DNA from: Arabidopsis thaliana
Lineage: Eukaryota > Streptophyta > Magnoliopsida > Brassicales > Brassicaceae
Direction of reading: 5' to 3'
Length of the DNA stretch: 64,000 bases
Assembly (NCBI RefSeq): GCF_000001735.4
Contig: NC_003074.8
Span: forward strand, 16,437,261 to 16,501,260
Shown here: positions 1 to 13,177 of the stretch, one piece after another
How positions within the stretch are numbered: position 1 is the first letter of the stretch
Layout: every line of letters starts with the position of its first letter
Notes under the pieces: model-generated
Seen by the model: the letters and a program-made list of their open reading frames with translations, nothing else
Told to the model about the DNA's origin: nothing
Database searches by the model: none
Program-made: the position numbers and the translations under genes

Positions 1-1372
1 TGGTCCTTGGTTGACCATGTCGCTAAGACCACTCGTGAGTCCTCTTCAACGGCTACAAAAGATATTTGTGTGCCTTCACTCATTCTAGAAGCTCCCCATA
101 GGCTTCTTAGGAGTTCGGCCCAACTCCTTGTAGCTCATGCACAATACTAGGCCTTTTCTTTTTATTTGTACGGATGGATGCTCTTATTAAGTCTTGATCA
201 ATATTTAAGGGTCGGATTCCACAAACTTCTTTTGTTCACACAATGAGCTAAGTATCAAGATTAAGCTAGAAGAGTATAAAAAAATAAAAAGAAAATAAAG
301 TAAGCAAATAGCAGGTTGATTGGTTGCAAATCAAGATAACAAAATGTCAGGTTTAGGGTATTCTCAGGAAACAAATGATTAGTAGATCTAAATATAGATA
401 GGTTGTTATCGAACCGTTCTTAAACTCAAACTCTAATATCAGAATAACCGGTGATGTTCCGTGAAACTCACTATGCCTAGAGCTAAGATTCTCAGTGATG
501 TGCCGTGAAATCCTAAACCTAAACATGCATGCTAAATGAGTTCAATAAGTTCACCTTAGTAGATAGGCTGATTCTTATTACACACCTATAAACCATGCTC
601 ATCAAATAGTAGTTCTGGTACCAGATACCTATGGTGGGTATATATATTATCTTGAATCAAGTTCTAGTTAATTACTCTAGAACTAGCATTAAGAACAACT
701 AAAGATGAAGAATCGTACAGATAACCTACAGATAACCTAGCAAGGGGGCAATCTACTAAATCATATGAATCCCTAGTGAGAAACCCTAACCCTAACAAGC
801 AGACTGCTCAGACATGATGGATGAGATAAACAGCATATATGAATAAGAAAGCATAAACAAATTAATAGAAAGAAGAGTTAAAAAGATCTCTTCACTGTTA
901 CTGAAATCTGATGAAACTCTGAAAACAAGGGATGAATAGCTTATGAAAGTACTTTGGAAATAACTTGGTTGCTAGAAAACTTGATAAAAAGCTTGATAGG
1001 TCTAAACAATGACCTTTAAAACAATATATATGGCATAAAAAAACGTGTAGAGACTAGTAATGAAAATAGGGAAGTCTTATGGGGCAAATTTTCAAATTTT
1101 CAAACTTAAAAGCGTCATGAACTTCTCTGGGCCGCAACTGGTATCGATCGACACCAAGAGTGCGTCGATCGACACTCTCGACTAGATCTGAAAGTGAATT
1201 CGTCCTTTAGCTTCTTTTCTTCAACTTTTGCTCCAAAATGTCTTCTCATCTCCATTGTTGTTCCTCTCCATTGAATACCTAAAAAAACTCTAAAAAAACT
1301 CTAGAAATAACAAAAAGACTCAAAAACTTATATCTAAAACATAATAAAAACAGTAAAAATAGGGTTATATCA
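1..1372 (-). mobile_element. LTR-retrotransposon remnant (Gypsy/Athila-like, non-coding)
   Basis: Read on the minus strand, a possible LTR start (TGATATAACCCTATTTT) lies at 1372. It is followed by a stretch with the paired motif TCGATCGACAC near 1145-1180, which I associate with non-coding parts of Arabidopsis Gypsy/Athila elements. A short repeat (GTGATGTKCCGTGAAA) occurs twice between about 450 and 510. No gag or pol frame is visible. On the plus strand a frame of about 49 codons is open from base 1 to a TAG at 148-150; it could be the end of an element gene but I do not recognise it. Family assignment is from memory of the motif, and the left end lies outside the window. Confidence 0.45.
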
Positions 1373-4038
1373 TGATGCCACCTATGTAATTGTTTACGTC
1401 TCTTTCTCATGGGCCAAGAGAGTGTTATGTGAGGTTAGTGGCTGGTCAGCTTTGGTTGCGCTCTCTTTAGTCAACGACATCAATATTGATATTTTTGGCT
1501 GTTATCTTCAACCTATATTTATACTATCTTTTGTTTGTTATGGAGTATTTATCGATTTTTCACGATCTTGCTAGTTACACTTTTTTTTATTTAGTGAATG
1601 TAAAATTTATTCAACTAAAACACCTTTATTACAATAAATGTATCTTTTTGAAAATCGAACGCTGGTTTGAAAAGTTTTGAAAAAAAATAGAGTTTTAGTT
1701 TTCTGAGTCGAACCATATCTTAACATTTTCATGTTTGTGTAGATCAAAGAGATTGATAGAGGAAATTTTATTGTGTAACAAGCGATCGAGAGACTTGATC
1801 AGTTGATTTGGTGCATTTGTGATCACACCATGTATGCGTATGTTCCGTTCCAATCAAAGTGAGTGGATAGTTGCTTGGAAGAGAAGCCTTAGAATAAAAC
1901 CAATATTGCCTTTGAAAGTAGAGCCTTAAACCTCCATAAAACTGTTTGTGTAACTCCTTTGAAGTAGTCGACGAATTAGCACCTGCCAAACACGTGAAGA
2001 GAATGTACAAGTGAAGAATAAGTGCTCCCAAGTCTCCATCGAAGATTGACAAGAAACACACAATGGATTTAATCACTTGTTCCAATATGATATACACTCA
2101 CCAGTGGTAAGCTTATTATTTGCAGCGAGCCAAAGCAAGAACAAGTGTTTCTAATTTTCTTGTAGTGAACAAATGAGGGTCTGACCGCAGATAACAAATT
2201 TACATGACTATAGAAGACACTTATTTAAATATCATGAATTATTATATTCTCTTGTTTCAGATTTCATATCGTTTAAAGTTTCTTCATACATTTTTTTAAA
2301 AAATCGTTTGTATCCTTCATCAAGGTATTGTATCATTTTCTTTACCCGATGATACATTAACATAATAGAGATAAAATTATACTTTATAAAAAAAAAACTA
2401 TGCATTGAAAATATAAAAGGTTTTTTAGTAATAATAAGACCCCTCAACTAAAAATGGATAGTAAGAAAATTTATCAATTATTTATTTAGTGAAAAATTCC
2501 TTAACTTAAAATATGCTAATAATTTCTTTAAGAAATTTATCAATTATTTATTTCGTGAAAATTGGACAGACTATTGTCAAAATAAAATGCAACACTTTTA
2601 ATTGTCTCTAAGGTTGATGTCGAATTCTATGCCTTTTAGAAAAGAATGTCTAGATTCGCCCAATTGTTTTAAAATGGTGTTAATTTAAATTTAGTAATTT
2701 GGCTTTATGGTTTAACAACTCGTATGAACCATTTGCATGTTTTAACAAGATTGTATTATATTCTCAAAAAATGTTTTACGATGGATCGTGTATGCAAATA
2801 TAAAAAGCGATTGGACAAGTTTAAATAGACAATTTATACTAGATACATTATTTGTTGATTTTTCTTTCAATTTGTAGAGATATTTTATCTTCAAGACAAT
2901 AGGTTGATGCCATGAGAATATGACCATATGGTCATTAGCGCGTGGACATTAAATATGTGTTTGTATAAGAATTTCTGGAATTATAGAAAAAAGTGATACA
3001 CATGTCCTCAAGGGCATAATCTCACGATGATAAGTTGTTTGCTTGATCAACATTTTGTGGCCTTAATTAGAGAAGATGTAGATGGTGAAAAACCGAGATG
3101 AAGGCATACAAAGTAGCTAGAGAATATAGCGACCACACTCATGACCAATTTCCTTCCATATCTTGAAGTATGAGTTATATAGACAAGAGTTAAATGTGAT
3201 AAGCATAGAGTCTATATATGATTCTCTACGATTAACTATCTATGCTTGTGAAGATTCATGATATGATTGGGTAGAGAAATAATGTGGTTACTATTGTTTG
3301 AGGAATTGAAGATCTCATTATCTTGTCTCGTGTTGTGACAATGATGTTTGTCCATAATACAATGTTCATTATAAATTTGGTTGAATGTTTCCAAACACAA
3401 AGTGGATATTTTAAGAATGACTAAATGATATATAATGATGTGAGTGCCCATACACAAGTAAATATTAGTCAAAGAAAAATGTACCTTTTACTTTTAATTA
3501 ATGATTGTCATTCATATATAAACTTGTTGCTAAACTTCAACCGGTCAACATGAGATGGTCAAGAAACACATGTTGCTAAACTTCGAGTCTAAACACAATT
3601 TTGTAAATATGAATCAGATCTTTACATATTCTGATAAAAACATTAATCGTTCATAAATTTAGGGCACGAACTTTCTTATTCTGTTTTCACATTTGAATTT
3701 TGGTGGCGACGAACCTCATTCTACTTCCACATCAGATCCAAAAGACAAAAACAAATTCCAAGATGGCGGAGGTGCGTCTCTGTTAGCAACCTGAAATTAT
3801 TCATCTCTTTTCTAGAAGAATTAGTAACTACATTTTTACAAAATTTGATAATAAAAAATTATTGAAGAGTTACCGTAGCTGGGATCGTCGGGCAAAAAAT
3901 CAACCCTTGCATCGATTGCTAATAAGATGTATCAATTTGCTCGTAAAATTGAGGAAACGGATTTTTTTCTCTCATCCCCAAACTCATATAAAGATTCGAT
4001 CGACTACACGTCTTTGAAAAGGTTTGGTTATATCTCTA
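1373..4038. other. Intergenic, no supported gene
   Basis: AT-rich sequence with scattered short frames. The best is a minus-strand frame at 1768-2097 (109 codons) that has exon-like composition and an internal GGCAG|GT-type junction, but matches no family I recognise. It may be a relic. I see no tRNA, CRISPR or tandem array here. Confidence 0.4.
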
Positions 4039-4052
4039 TAACATTGTTAAAA

Positions 4053-4226
4053 AACAAAAAAAAATTACTTTTTTTTGAATACCAGGAGGTTTTGGGCCGA
4101 ACCCCGTAATCCCCCCAGACCCGAAACCACATCATATATAATACTAGTTTTGTCCCGAGCGTCACTCGAACCGGAGACCTTTAAGCTTCGCCTAGAGTCT
4201 TTACCAATTAAGCTAACGACATTTGG
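4053..4226 (-). mobile_element. tRNA-derived SINE with target-site duplication
   Basis: On the minus strand the 5' end carries an A-box-like sequence (TTAGCTTAATTGG) and then a B-box-like sequence (GGTTCGAGTGA), the internal Pol III promoter of tRNA-derived SINEs. The element runs to an A/T-rich tail at about 4053-4080. It is flanked by a 14-bp duplication with one mismatch: TAACATTGTTAAAA at 4039-4052 and TAACATCGTTAAAA at 4227-4240. Length of about 174 bp is normal for plant SINEs. I do not assign it to a named Arabidopsis family. Confidence 0.82.
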
Positions 4227-4289
4227 TAACATCGTTAAAATTGTACTCAACCTATACGTAAAAAAAATTGAAATCAATCGATGGACAAA

Positions 4290-5045
4290 TCAGATTAAAG
4301 GTTGGAAGCGCGGCGGCTACGGTGGAGAGATACAGATCGCGCCATTGCAGCAGACATCTGTAATATAGCAAGAGTCAAGGTGAGCAAGAGGATCCGGTGC
4401 GGAGGATGAAACCACTGCTGATGGTTTTGCAACAGATCGATAGAGAAGACTTGGGGAGCAAAGAGGTCCCGCGGATCTAGTGACGATATGGCGAGGGAGA
4501 CAAGTCTCAGAATGGAAAAATTGAGCCCAAGTGGAGTCGAAAGATTCATCCACTGTTGTCTTTGAATCGCAAGGTGTGGGCAGAGAATGAACTCCGTCGG
4601 AGAGCACTGCTTCAAAGAGGGGATTCAATAGCAGAGAAAAGCTCGATAGGTTTGGATTAAAAGGATTGCAAAAGAGAAAAATTAGATGGAAATGAAGCTT
4701 TAGATGGAAGGTAAACGAGACAGCTCGAGATATGAGAGAGAGGTTCCTACGCCGGCGAGCTTCAGCTCTACCGGCGTCGGAGAAGAAATAAGAGATAGCT
4801 TCTTCGATAATAGTGTCAGAGAGTTGAATGGGTACTAATATCCAATTTTTCTTCAAAAAGATGAAATAAATATCTTTACTTTTAAAAATGCATATATTGA
4901 ATAAACTTATATTGAAAGTGCGAACAAACCCTAAATTAATCTTTGTTATTTCTTTTATTAGGTTGGAATTACGTGGTTGATTATGGTTAGAGTATATGTA
5001 TATCGGTTGTAATGTATGTGTGACGTTAACGGGCTTTGAGCCCAT
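4290..5045 (-). other. GC-richer open frame, unidentified
   Basis: A 242-codon minus-strand frame ends at 4317; an overlapping 106-codon frame in another phase covers 4295-4615. The stretch 4290-4800 is clearly richer in GC than its surroundings and Ser/Leu/Pro-rich when translated, which resembles a captured 5' UTR/coding segment or the front of a retroposon more than a conserved protein. No domain is recognised, no intron is needed, and a SINE sits just beyond its end. Treated as a relic or transposon piece, not a gene. Confidence 0.3.
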
Positions 5046-7009
5046 CTCACATGACTCGTAGAGTGTCTGTAATATATAGGGCTATCTACGAGTCCCTTAC
5101 TTTGTATGTTCTGAATGGAGTATTTCTTTGTTAATTGCGAATATACTGAGTTTTACTTTATTTAGTTATAAATCTTGTGATTTGTTTGACAAATTGGTTT
5201 ACACATATTATACTCTCTTTCGTGTTAGATGATCTGATTGAGAATACTTTGGCTAATTGGTTTCAAAACTAATATTTGTTTACACCTATTATACTCTCTT
5301 TGTTCTGTGACGATTGATGTTGTGGGTATTTTCTTGTTTCATAAAAATTGATGTTTTGGATTAATACTATTGTTATTTTTATTTGTAACTTATAGAGAGA
5401 AAGGAGAAATAGAATTGATTATGTATTATTGTTTTGTAGCGTTATATCAATTTATCGGTGCAAGATGATAATGTACTTTGTAGATTTTGTGTTCTAATTT
5501 TAGCACAACTAATCGAAGCCATGGCCAATTTCAGATATATTCCCAAACCTATATTTACTACTCTATTCAGGAGCAGAACTACGTAGATGTGCATGGGGTC
5601 AAATAACAACAATAAAATTTTAAATTTTAACTTTTCGTCATTGATATTAAAGAATAAGCTAGATCAAATGGCTGAATTCCCATAGTTGATCCCATCAACA
5701 TGTGTTTGCACTCCAGTTGACCCTCAAAATTTGAGGACTCTTGTTTTTTAACTGAGGCTTATGATTTATTTTAGAGTACATTTGGGAAAGTACCTTCTCT
5801 ATGAGTTTTCCTTGGAAAAATACCCTATTGTTTTTTCTTTTAAAAATTGTTTTTGAATATATTAAATTACTAAAATAGCCTTATTAAAATTTAGTAATAA
5901 TTAAAAAGAATTATACTTAAAACATAAAAATCCATTAATGAAATTTTAAAGATAATTCTTATCTTAAATAATTTTTAAAATAAATCGTCCTTACAAATAT
6001 ATATTTTTAAAACAATATATGATTCTGTTTGTTGTAAAAAAGAATATTTTTTATAGTCCAATTTGAAATAAAAATCAAAGATAAAATTTAGCCAGGAAGC
6101 AAGATTCAAAATAATTACAATTAGCGTTCTAAAACTGTCGCAACTCGTAACCACTGCACTATAGTGAACTTTGTATATATATGCCATTAACGTTAACGTT
6201 TACATATATTATTAATGATGGCTAATCCAGAGCTCCAACAAACGGCAATCAATTACTGTGAAATGGACACTTTTCTAATTATTTTCTTAACAGTGACACT
6301 GAAAATATATAAGTTAGTTTACGTAAAAAAAATTTACTTACATCTTCACTAAATAAAGTTTGTGGGTCAATAGTTATATTTTTGCAATCAATCAATACAT
6401 GTGTTTAAATGCCCAAATTGACTTTCATGCATCAAACAATTGTTGTGTTCTGGTTCAAGCTCTCGTAATCTCTTTCGTTTTCTGCTTTATGTTTTATATT
6501 GGTTTTTGAATACTCCATTTCTAATCAATAACACATAAATAAAACAAATAATATTATGTTTAGAACTATTAGGAGCTTTCTGTAGCATCATAACATGTAC
6601 ATCCATGTAAAAATGTAAATATATGTTATTATGATGAAATATGTAAGGCTTGAAGAACTTTTTGTAGCATCGTAACGTGTTCGTCAACGTAAATATATGT
6701 TTAGACACGTATATTATAACATTCTACCACCATGTCTTTATTTCAAAAGATTTATGAGAAAAATATCAGACTTCGATTTTTTTTTTTTTTCAAAATCTCG
6801 AATTTAGTTTTAATCTATTAAAAATACAACTTTTACTTTAAATTTGGACAAAATTGTCATTTTATATATTAAACATTATAGTCTTAATTGAAAATAGATA
6901 AAGATGTATTTTTCAAACAAAAACTCATAAAGAAGGTAGTTTTCAAAATCTCCCTTTATTTTATCTCTGTTTTAAGCCAAAATGTTTTTCCGTTTTGTGC
7001 ATTAGTTAT
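5046..7009. other. Intergenic, AT-rich, no gene seen
   Basis: Low-complexity AT-rich DNA. Around 5570-5760 a slightly less AT-rich block looks like an old transposon fragment but lacks identifiable ends. Homopolymer runs occur near 6778-6790. No coding frame is supported. Confidence 0.4.
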
Positions 7010-7240
7010 AAGGAAAAAATCCTTAAAAAAATCTAAAGTAATGTTAATTTAGACGTTTAATACTTAATATTTTTTGGTTGGAAAACAAATATCTCATATA
7101 ATTATTTATGGTCATAAAATATTTTGTATTTAAATTATTGGTAAAATTAAAATCGCACTGTTAACATAATTATTTAACGGCGTTAAATTTTAAACGTCCA
7201 AATTGAAATTACTATGGGTTTTTTTAAGGATTTTTTCCTT
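7010..7240. mobile_element. MITE-like foldback element
   Basis: The left end (AAGGAAAAAATCCTTAAAAA, from 7010) and the right end (7186-7240) are inverted copies over about 50 bp. Both include the shared inner segment GACGTTTAA next to the AAGGATTTTTT-type terminus. The interior is AT-rich and has no coding capacity. A clean target duplication was not identified, so the superfamily is open (a Mutator-type foldback is possible). Confidence 0.6.
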
Positions 7241-10019
7241 AGTTGGAATTACATTTCTTTTTTATTGTATTAACCTATATTTGTAAGCAAAATTTCTAAA
7301 ATACATATATATGATAATATAAATGCTTCACAAAGTTTTTTTTGTTGTTGTTTTTGTGTTTCATATAATATTGACCCCAGTAAAAACACGGTCTAGACTG
7401 TATTTCATGGTAATGTTACCACTATCATAACTATCTTGTGTTACGAATTTGACTGAATCGTTGTTGAGCATATTATCTTTGTTGATTAAATGTATAATAT
7501 ATTTTTTTCCAAGCGATTTATTATATAGAATGTTGGTACATAAGTGATATCTTCTTGTTACTTTGAGAAGGAAGTGATATTTTAAGTACACCACACTATG
7601 TAAACATTGTTTGCTGCGAAATCGAATTATTTAGGTACATAGTTTTAGTATATTTTTGTTTGTTTGTTGAGCGATAGTTAATCTCTTAGATCGTTTAATC
7701 TCCGGAAGTTTTTTTTATCAAAATATTTATTTATGGTAATCGAGACATCAGTAAGTTTATTTTGTAATTTTATTAATGAAATTCTATCAAAGTTTTGGCG
7801 TGATAACCAATTTCCAAACAGATTTATAAACTTATCCACGTTGAAAGTGCATATGGTAAACCAAGATTTTGTTCCATCATTTTGTTTTTATCAAAAAGAT
7901 TTTGTTCCATCTAAAATTAGAACTCAAAACGGTTATCACCGAAAAGATTATAGGGAATGGGAACCAAACATGGAGGATGACGTCTTGCACATAACCGTTC
8001 TAACCCATTTTAGATCTTTTCAGCTTTTTTTGCTTTTTCATTTATTAGTTGTCACAATTTAAAGTGAGAACGGTTATGTTTGTTTTCCTTTTTTGACATA
8101 AAGAGAAAAAAATCTAGCTCGATTCTTCAGTATGGATACTTCCAAATAAGATTTTGAGAAATATGATGGAAAAAAAAAAATCAGATTTAGAGGTTATTTT
8201 GCAATTTCCTCCATTGCACCATTACAAAGATCAAAATATGTGCTTTAGATTAGGATTCGGGTGAAGATTAACGCACAAATATCACAAGTAAATTGTAAAG
8301 AGACACTGAAAAAAAAAGCAACAAAAAAAAATTAAGGTTTTGATTGGTGAAAAAAATAAAGTATTACAATTTGTACAACTTTTATTTTTATCAATCACAA
8401 AATTTTTATAAAAACGTTACAAATTTTTTTTTCAGTTTTATTGTACCGTTTTCTCGTACAGCTCTTTTTTTATAATTTTGCACTATTGCGAAGAATTTTA
8501 CAACTCCAACTAACAGGTAAAATTTTTGTAAAGTTTTGTGTTACTAATCGGACTCTAAAAAAGTAATTTCTTGATATTTTATTGATTGAAGAATATGAAA
8601 AATATATTTTATACACTATTGGAAACCCAATTTTTTTATTTGCTTTTTAAGAACTAAACTCAATCAAAATACATATTAACATTATAAATAAATACAGGAC
8701 ACCTTTCTAATAATTTGTTTGATATTATACAGAGTAACATAATACCAAACAAGTAATTAGTTTTTTTATATTAAAAATAGTAATTAGTTTGTTTTTATTT
8801 AAGGGCCTAAAAATCATCTATTTCAATTAGAAACACATCATATTCCATTAATATATAGCAAATAATAAAAAGTTGCGGGGACGTCTTTATCAAAAATGAT
8901 GTAGACAACCGAAATACACATACAAAAGGCCAAAGAGGAAAACAAAAAACGCCAAAGAGAAAAACAACACTTTGGAATAAGACAACAATAATTAACAAGA
9001 ATATATTTCTTTCAATTTTAACTTAAGAGGGTAACGAAATCTTCGAGAATTTATATTGGGCTCCACACTATTCAGTGTGTTCACTATCTCTTTCGACGTT
9101 GGGAAAAGTGGTCATCATCATCATTATCCTCATCTTTGCTCATGCACCATTAACCGTCCCTTCTAGATTCTTGATTTATTGTTCGATGGCCCCTCTTTGA
9201 TTTTCATTTTCTTAATGTTATAGATTCTGAGAAATTGTTTATAAATTTAAAACACCACTAAAGCCGTAATTTGTTGCACTATCAATATGTTATACGTACA
9301 CCATTTCCTACCGTTTAATTTGTTTTGTTTGTGTCGAATAATATCTGATCTAACCGCTAATTCCATGATCCATAATGAAAGTACAATGGTCCATCATTGT
9401 TCGAGGCTGCCAAGATTTGTTTGTTTATGTATAAATATATTTTCATTTTTCCATTCAGTTGCTCTGTATATATCATATACAATAATACAATCTATGTGTA
9501 TATATAAGTTTGATATATGCTAAAATTATTCGTCCATAATTGTTTAATAATATATTCAATTTGCTATAGTCATTACTCATTTTGTTATAGTATTTGAACT
9601 CTTAAAAGTATTTGACCACTAAGGAAAATTTACTTCCCAATCAACCACTAATCTAATAATTATCGTGTAGATTCAGAGATTCACTTGTTAATATATAAAT
9701 CCAACAAATAATTTAAGCCACCTTCGAAAGAACAACTTCCATTCTTTTTCTTTCTTTTTTGGTTCACACAACAATACAATACCAGATATTAATATATGTG
9801 ATCACACAATATTACAATTATAAGAAAGATACCAAATGGAAACATTACAAAGTATTGAAAAACAAAACCTTTTCTTTTTAATCTCAAATCATAGAGGACC
9901 GGACGCTCAACTGCTTCAATATAGTTTCCAGTGTGGACCCGTCACAAGACCTCCAATTATTCATGTATGTTTGATAATGCAAAATAAAATTATTATAACC
10001 TTTCTTTTGTTTGTTTGTT
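7241..10019. other. Intergenic, downstream of XTH31
   Basis: AT-rich spacer. The part next to 10019 is the 3' flank of the minus-strand XTH31 gene. Short frames in this interval (for example 7733-8062 and 9287-9523) have no recognisable domain and no splice partners. No RNA gene or repeat array seen. Confidence 0.45.
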
Positions 10020-11418
10020 TTAACATTCTGGTGTTTGGGTATGGTCTCTTTTCGGATCATGGCAATAGTTATAGACCAAGAAGTTCCTCTGTGCCCATGT
10101 CAATGCCGCCATCTGCTGCCGGCTCAACCCGCGGTTGCGCATGGGTGCAGGCGATGGCGGTCTGCATGAGCTAGAGCTATCCGCTGTGCATCCCGCTAGC
10201 TTAAAGTTTTTGTACTTAGCCACAAATGGTTGGTATCGATAGTCGGCTTTGATCCTTCCATTTTCTGTGGCCCAGTCCGATGCATCCCATATCGATCCGT
10301 AAACCCACATCGGTCTTGTGGGGAATATAGCTTCATTCTTTCTATTATATGTACGTATCGGTACATCGTCTACAAAGAATCTTTATACATGAAAAAATCG
10401 TCCAAGTTAGTATATCAAACAACTAGAAAATGCGTATACTTAACATAAGAATTCTTGACTTACACAATTTGGTTAGGGTTCCACAAAATTGCGTAATGGT
10501 GAAAATCTTGAGTAGGGTCAAACCACAAGGTAAATTTCATTTCTCTTCCAATGACATTTCGGTCGCCACTTCCCCTAACGAAGACATTCGTTTGAAGGGA
10601 ATAAGGCTTCCCTGGCGTTGTCCCTAGAAACTCGATATCGACCTCATCGTGGTCTCCAGGATGCTCTTGGTTGTTTGAGAGCTAAAGATCGAAAAATTGT
10701 TAGAATTTGAAATTTAGTAACCCTTTAACAACATAATTATTAGGTGGTTAATTAATCAGTTCGATCATATGCATACATAGAGGGATGTATCCACTCCAGC
10801 AGTGAAGCCTGGTTGGAGCTTAATGGAAGCACCAAAGTAGCCCGACCGGTATGGACGAAGAGACTTGAACCCACTCCCTGTTCATGCTCATATTTAATTA
10901 GTCAATAAAATCAATTTATTACATACGACAAAAATGATTATTATAAATGATAGTATGATTAAAATAACTAATTGGGAATAAAAATAATAAATATAAGCTA
11001 CCGACACAGTCCTACAAGTCGTGCAGTGTATTAAATAACACTAGAAACTTGAGTGAGGTTTGACAAAGTTATCACCACTTACTAAATTGATTCTAATCAG
11101 TACATTCATTAATTTTAATGGTCTGTTCATAATGAATAGCATATAATCTCTTAGTGCATTTTATAACATGGACTCAAATTTGGTTGAAAACGAAAAAAGT
11201 AAAGAAAGAAAAAGACCAGTGGATTTGTCGAGCCAAAGAGTGACAACGTCTTGCTCTCTACGTTGGTGTTGAGAGCCCCATAAAGTACGGAATTCACGAT
11301 CAAAAGGTGAAGTCGGTACTCGGGAACTCGGGTAGTATCCCGGTGAAGGAGAACGTTGGCTGTGACCACTACTAGGGCACAACACTAAGAGAGCTAGAAA
11401 GATAAGAGACAAAGCCAT
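10020..11418 (-). CDS. XTH31: Xyloglucan endotransglucosylase/hydrolase 31
   Basis: Secreted wall enzyme of glycoside hydrolase family 16 that cuts and/or rejoins xyloglucan in the apoplast. Four exons on the minus strand: 11418-11217, 10877-10777, 10681-10464 and 10380-10020, all with GT/AG borders and matching phases, giving 293 residues, the usual XTH length. Residues 1-20 ([20 protein letters not shown]) are a signal peptide. The catalytic motif [11 protein letters not shown] is in exon 3 with both Glu residues present. The C-terminal XET extension carries conserved Cys residues and ends HTQTPEC. No Asn-X-Ser/Thr glycosylation site follows the active site, as in group III-A members. XTH31 of that group is known as a mainly hydrolytic enzyme linked to aluminium sensitivity. 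The name rests on remembered sequence and neighbours; the paralogue XTH32 is the alternative. A TATA-like TATTTATA lies about 115 bp upstream. Confidence 0.95.
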
Positions 11419-12979
11419 TTTTGAGTGAAGTAAAACCTTTTGAGTGGTTACTACAAAAGGGGAAATAAACACATTTAAGAGAGACAAATATGTATGAAAT
11501 GAATGAAGAAAAGTGAGAGAAGGCAGGTGTGTATAAATAGAGAGTGATGCGGGTCCGACAGTTATAGGAGTGAGTGACTGTTATCCGTCAATTGGATGGG
11601 CCTCTTGGATTGATCCCATGTCAAAATATGAAACATTTAATGTCAACTTACTTCATATATTTTTTTATCAAAAAAAAAACTTACATAAAATATTATTTAA
11701 CAAAGAAAACTAAGTACGAAAATGAAAAATTCAAGAAAAGGAAATTGAGGAATATATTATAAAAACCAAATTCCTATATAGAGATGATATTTGAACTATG
11801 GTTTTTTCTTTTTTGAAAGTATAACCGTACAAGTACAACTAGTTCTATTGTGCTCCTATCACGTCATTCAAAGAGATTTTGTTCCTCTACCTCTACCTAT
11901 TAAGTGAAACAACGGAAGGAAACCAGCTTTTACCCATTTATTCCGGATCTACCTACGAGGCTAAGACCATAAACAAATTCGTTGAAGAAACTAAAAGTGG
12001 AATAAGTTTTTCTACTACTAAATATTAAGTGGGAGTATTTAGTAACTTTAATTTTCTAAGAATAACGTTGTCATCCAAAAATTCTCAATGGTTTTAAATC
12101 AAATAAACATGGTTCTAATAGTATAGTATGGACTAAACAAATATTTGACTGTAACTTACTTTTGCAGTTTTAGTAATGTCATGTAAAAAACTGTCGGTTC
12201 AAAAGCATTAATATATTTATTTTTTAAATGAAAAGAATGAGGACGTATCGAAAATAAATAGAGTGCAATGAACATGCCCATTTTAATGATCTAGAAAAAA
12301 AAATTATATATATATATGCTTTCACATAAGAAAATGACACTTTTTGCGGCCAAATAAAAAAATGACATTATCTTTGTTATTATAAATTTTAACCCATTTC
12401 ATTTTGGTTTCTGTTTTTTTTTTTTTTTTAAATTAGGATAAAGTCGAAGATGTAACATGTTTGGTCAATTTCATAGCGGAGGTCACATGCATGGATAAGA
12501 AACTAGATCAATCCAATGTAGCTTCATAGCTTTTAAAAATCTAATAGTTTATTAATAAATCTCAACTCAAAAAGTTTATAAAAATTTGCATGTAAATCAA
12601 TCCACAATTTTTTTTATTTTCTTGCTAACGGATCTTGTAATTTATTGGAAAAAGGGATTTGTATTTCTTTATATAATTATAATATGTATTCAGGATAAGT
12701 CGAGAGTTGAAATTATGGTTAGTTCGACCTTTTTCTTTTTGACGTTATAGTTAATTTGACTTGATAGGTGATATAGACACATATTTCCTAACGTAGCAGT
12801 TTATGAAAATATAGAGTAAACAAAAAAATTTTAGATAAATTAGATGATTGATTTGCGGAAGTCACATATCCACTAGTTTGCCCAATAACTAATTAATCCT
12901 ATTATATAATGTATAGTGTTTTTTAAATTTGTAAGGATTATAAATTATTGCAATTAATGAACATATCTTTGTTGGAGAT
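11419..12979. promoter_or_regulatory. XTH31 upstream region
   Basis: 5' flank of the minus-strand XTH31 gene, then AT-rich spacer. A candidate TATA box on the minus strand (CTATTTATAC) lies at about 11531-11540. Poly-T and AT repeats occur near 12307-12320 and 12413-12430. No other gene is supported. Confidence 0.4.
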
Positions 12980-13177
12980 TTAGGGCAACTTCTGTTACCG
13001 ATTCTATAGTTAGTTACAATTAATAGATTATTGCAACTTCTGTTATCTCAACCTTGCTCGATACAATGGTTGGGGTGATGTTTTCTAAGAGAATAACATG
13101 GTCATGACACATGATCACGTCAAAATAACAGAAGCGAGGTTAACATAACTAACTATAGAATCGGTAACTGTCCCTAA
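12980..13177. mobile_element. Foldback MITE, about 200 bp
   Basis: The termini are inverted repeats: TTAGGG at the left end and CCCTAA at the right, followed inward by a long matched arm (core ATTCTATAGTTAGTTA at 13001-13016, reverse complement at 13145-13160). A second inner pair (CTTCTGTTAT / ATAACAGAAG) lets nearly the whole element fold. No coding capacity. Confidence 0.68.

Noticed and set aside
4190..4226. A functional tRNA gene
   Set aside because: The A and B boxes belong to a SINE head; no cloverleaf with anticodon arm and acceptor stem can be drawn, and target duplications flank the element.
10020..11418. Identifying the XTH as XTH32 instead of XTH31
   Set aside because: The two are close paralogues, but the neighbouring VPS24.2, SCPL48 and NRT2.6 genes place this copy on chromosome 3, where XTH31 lies.
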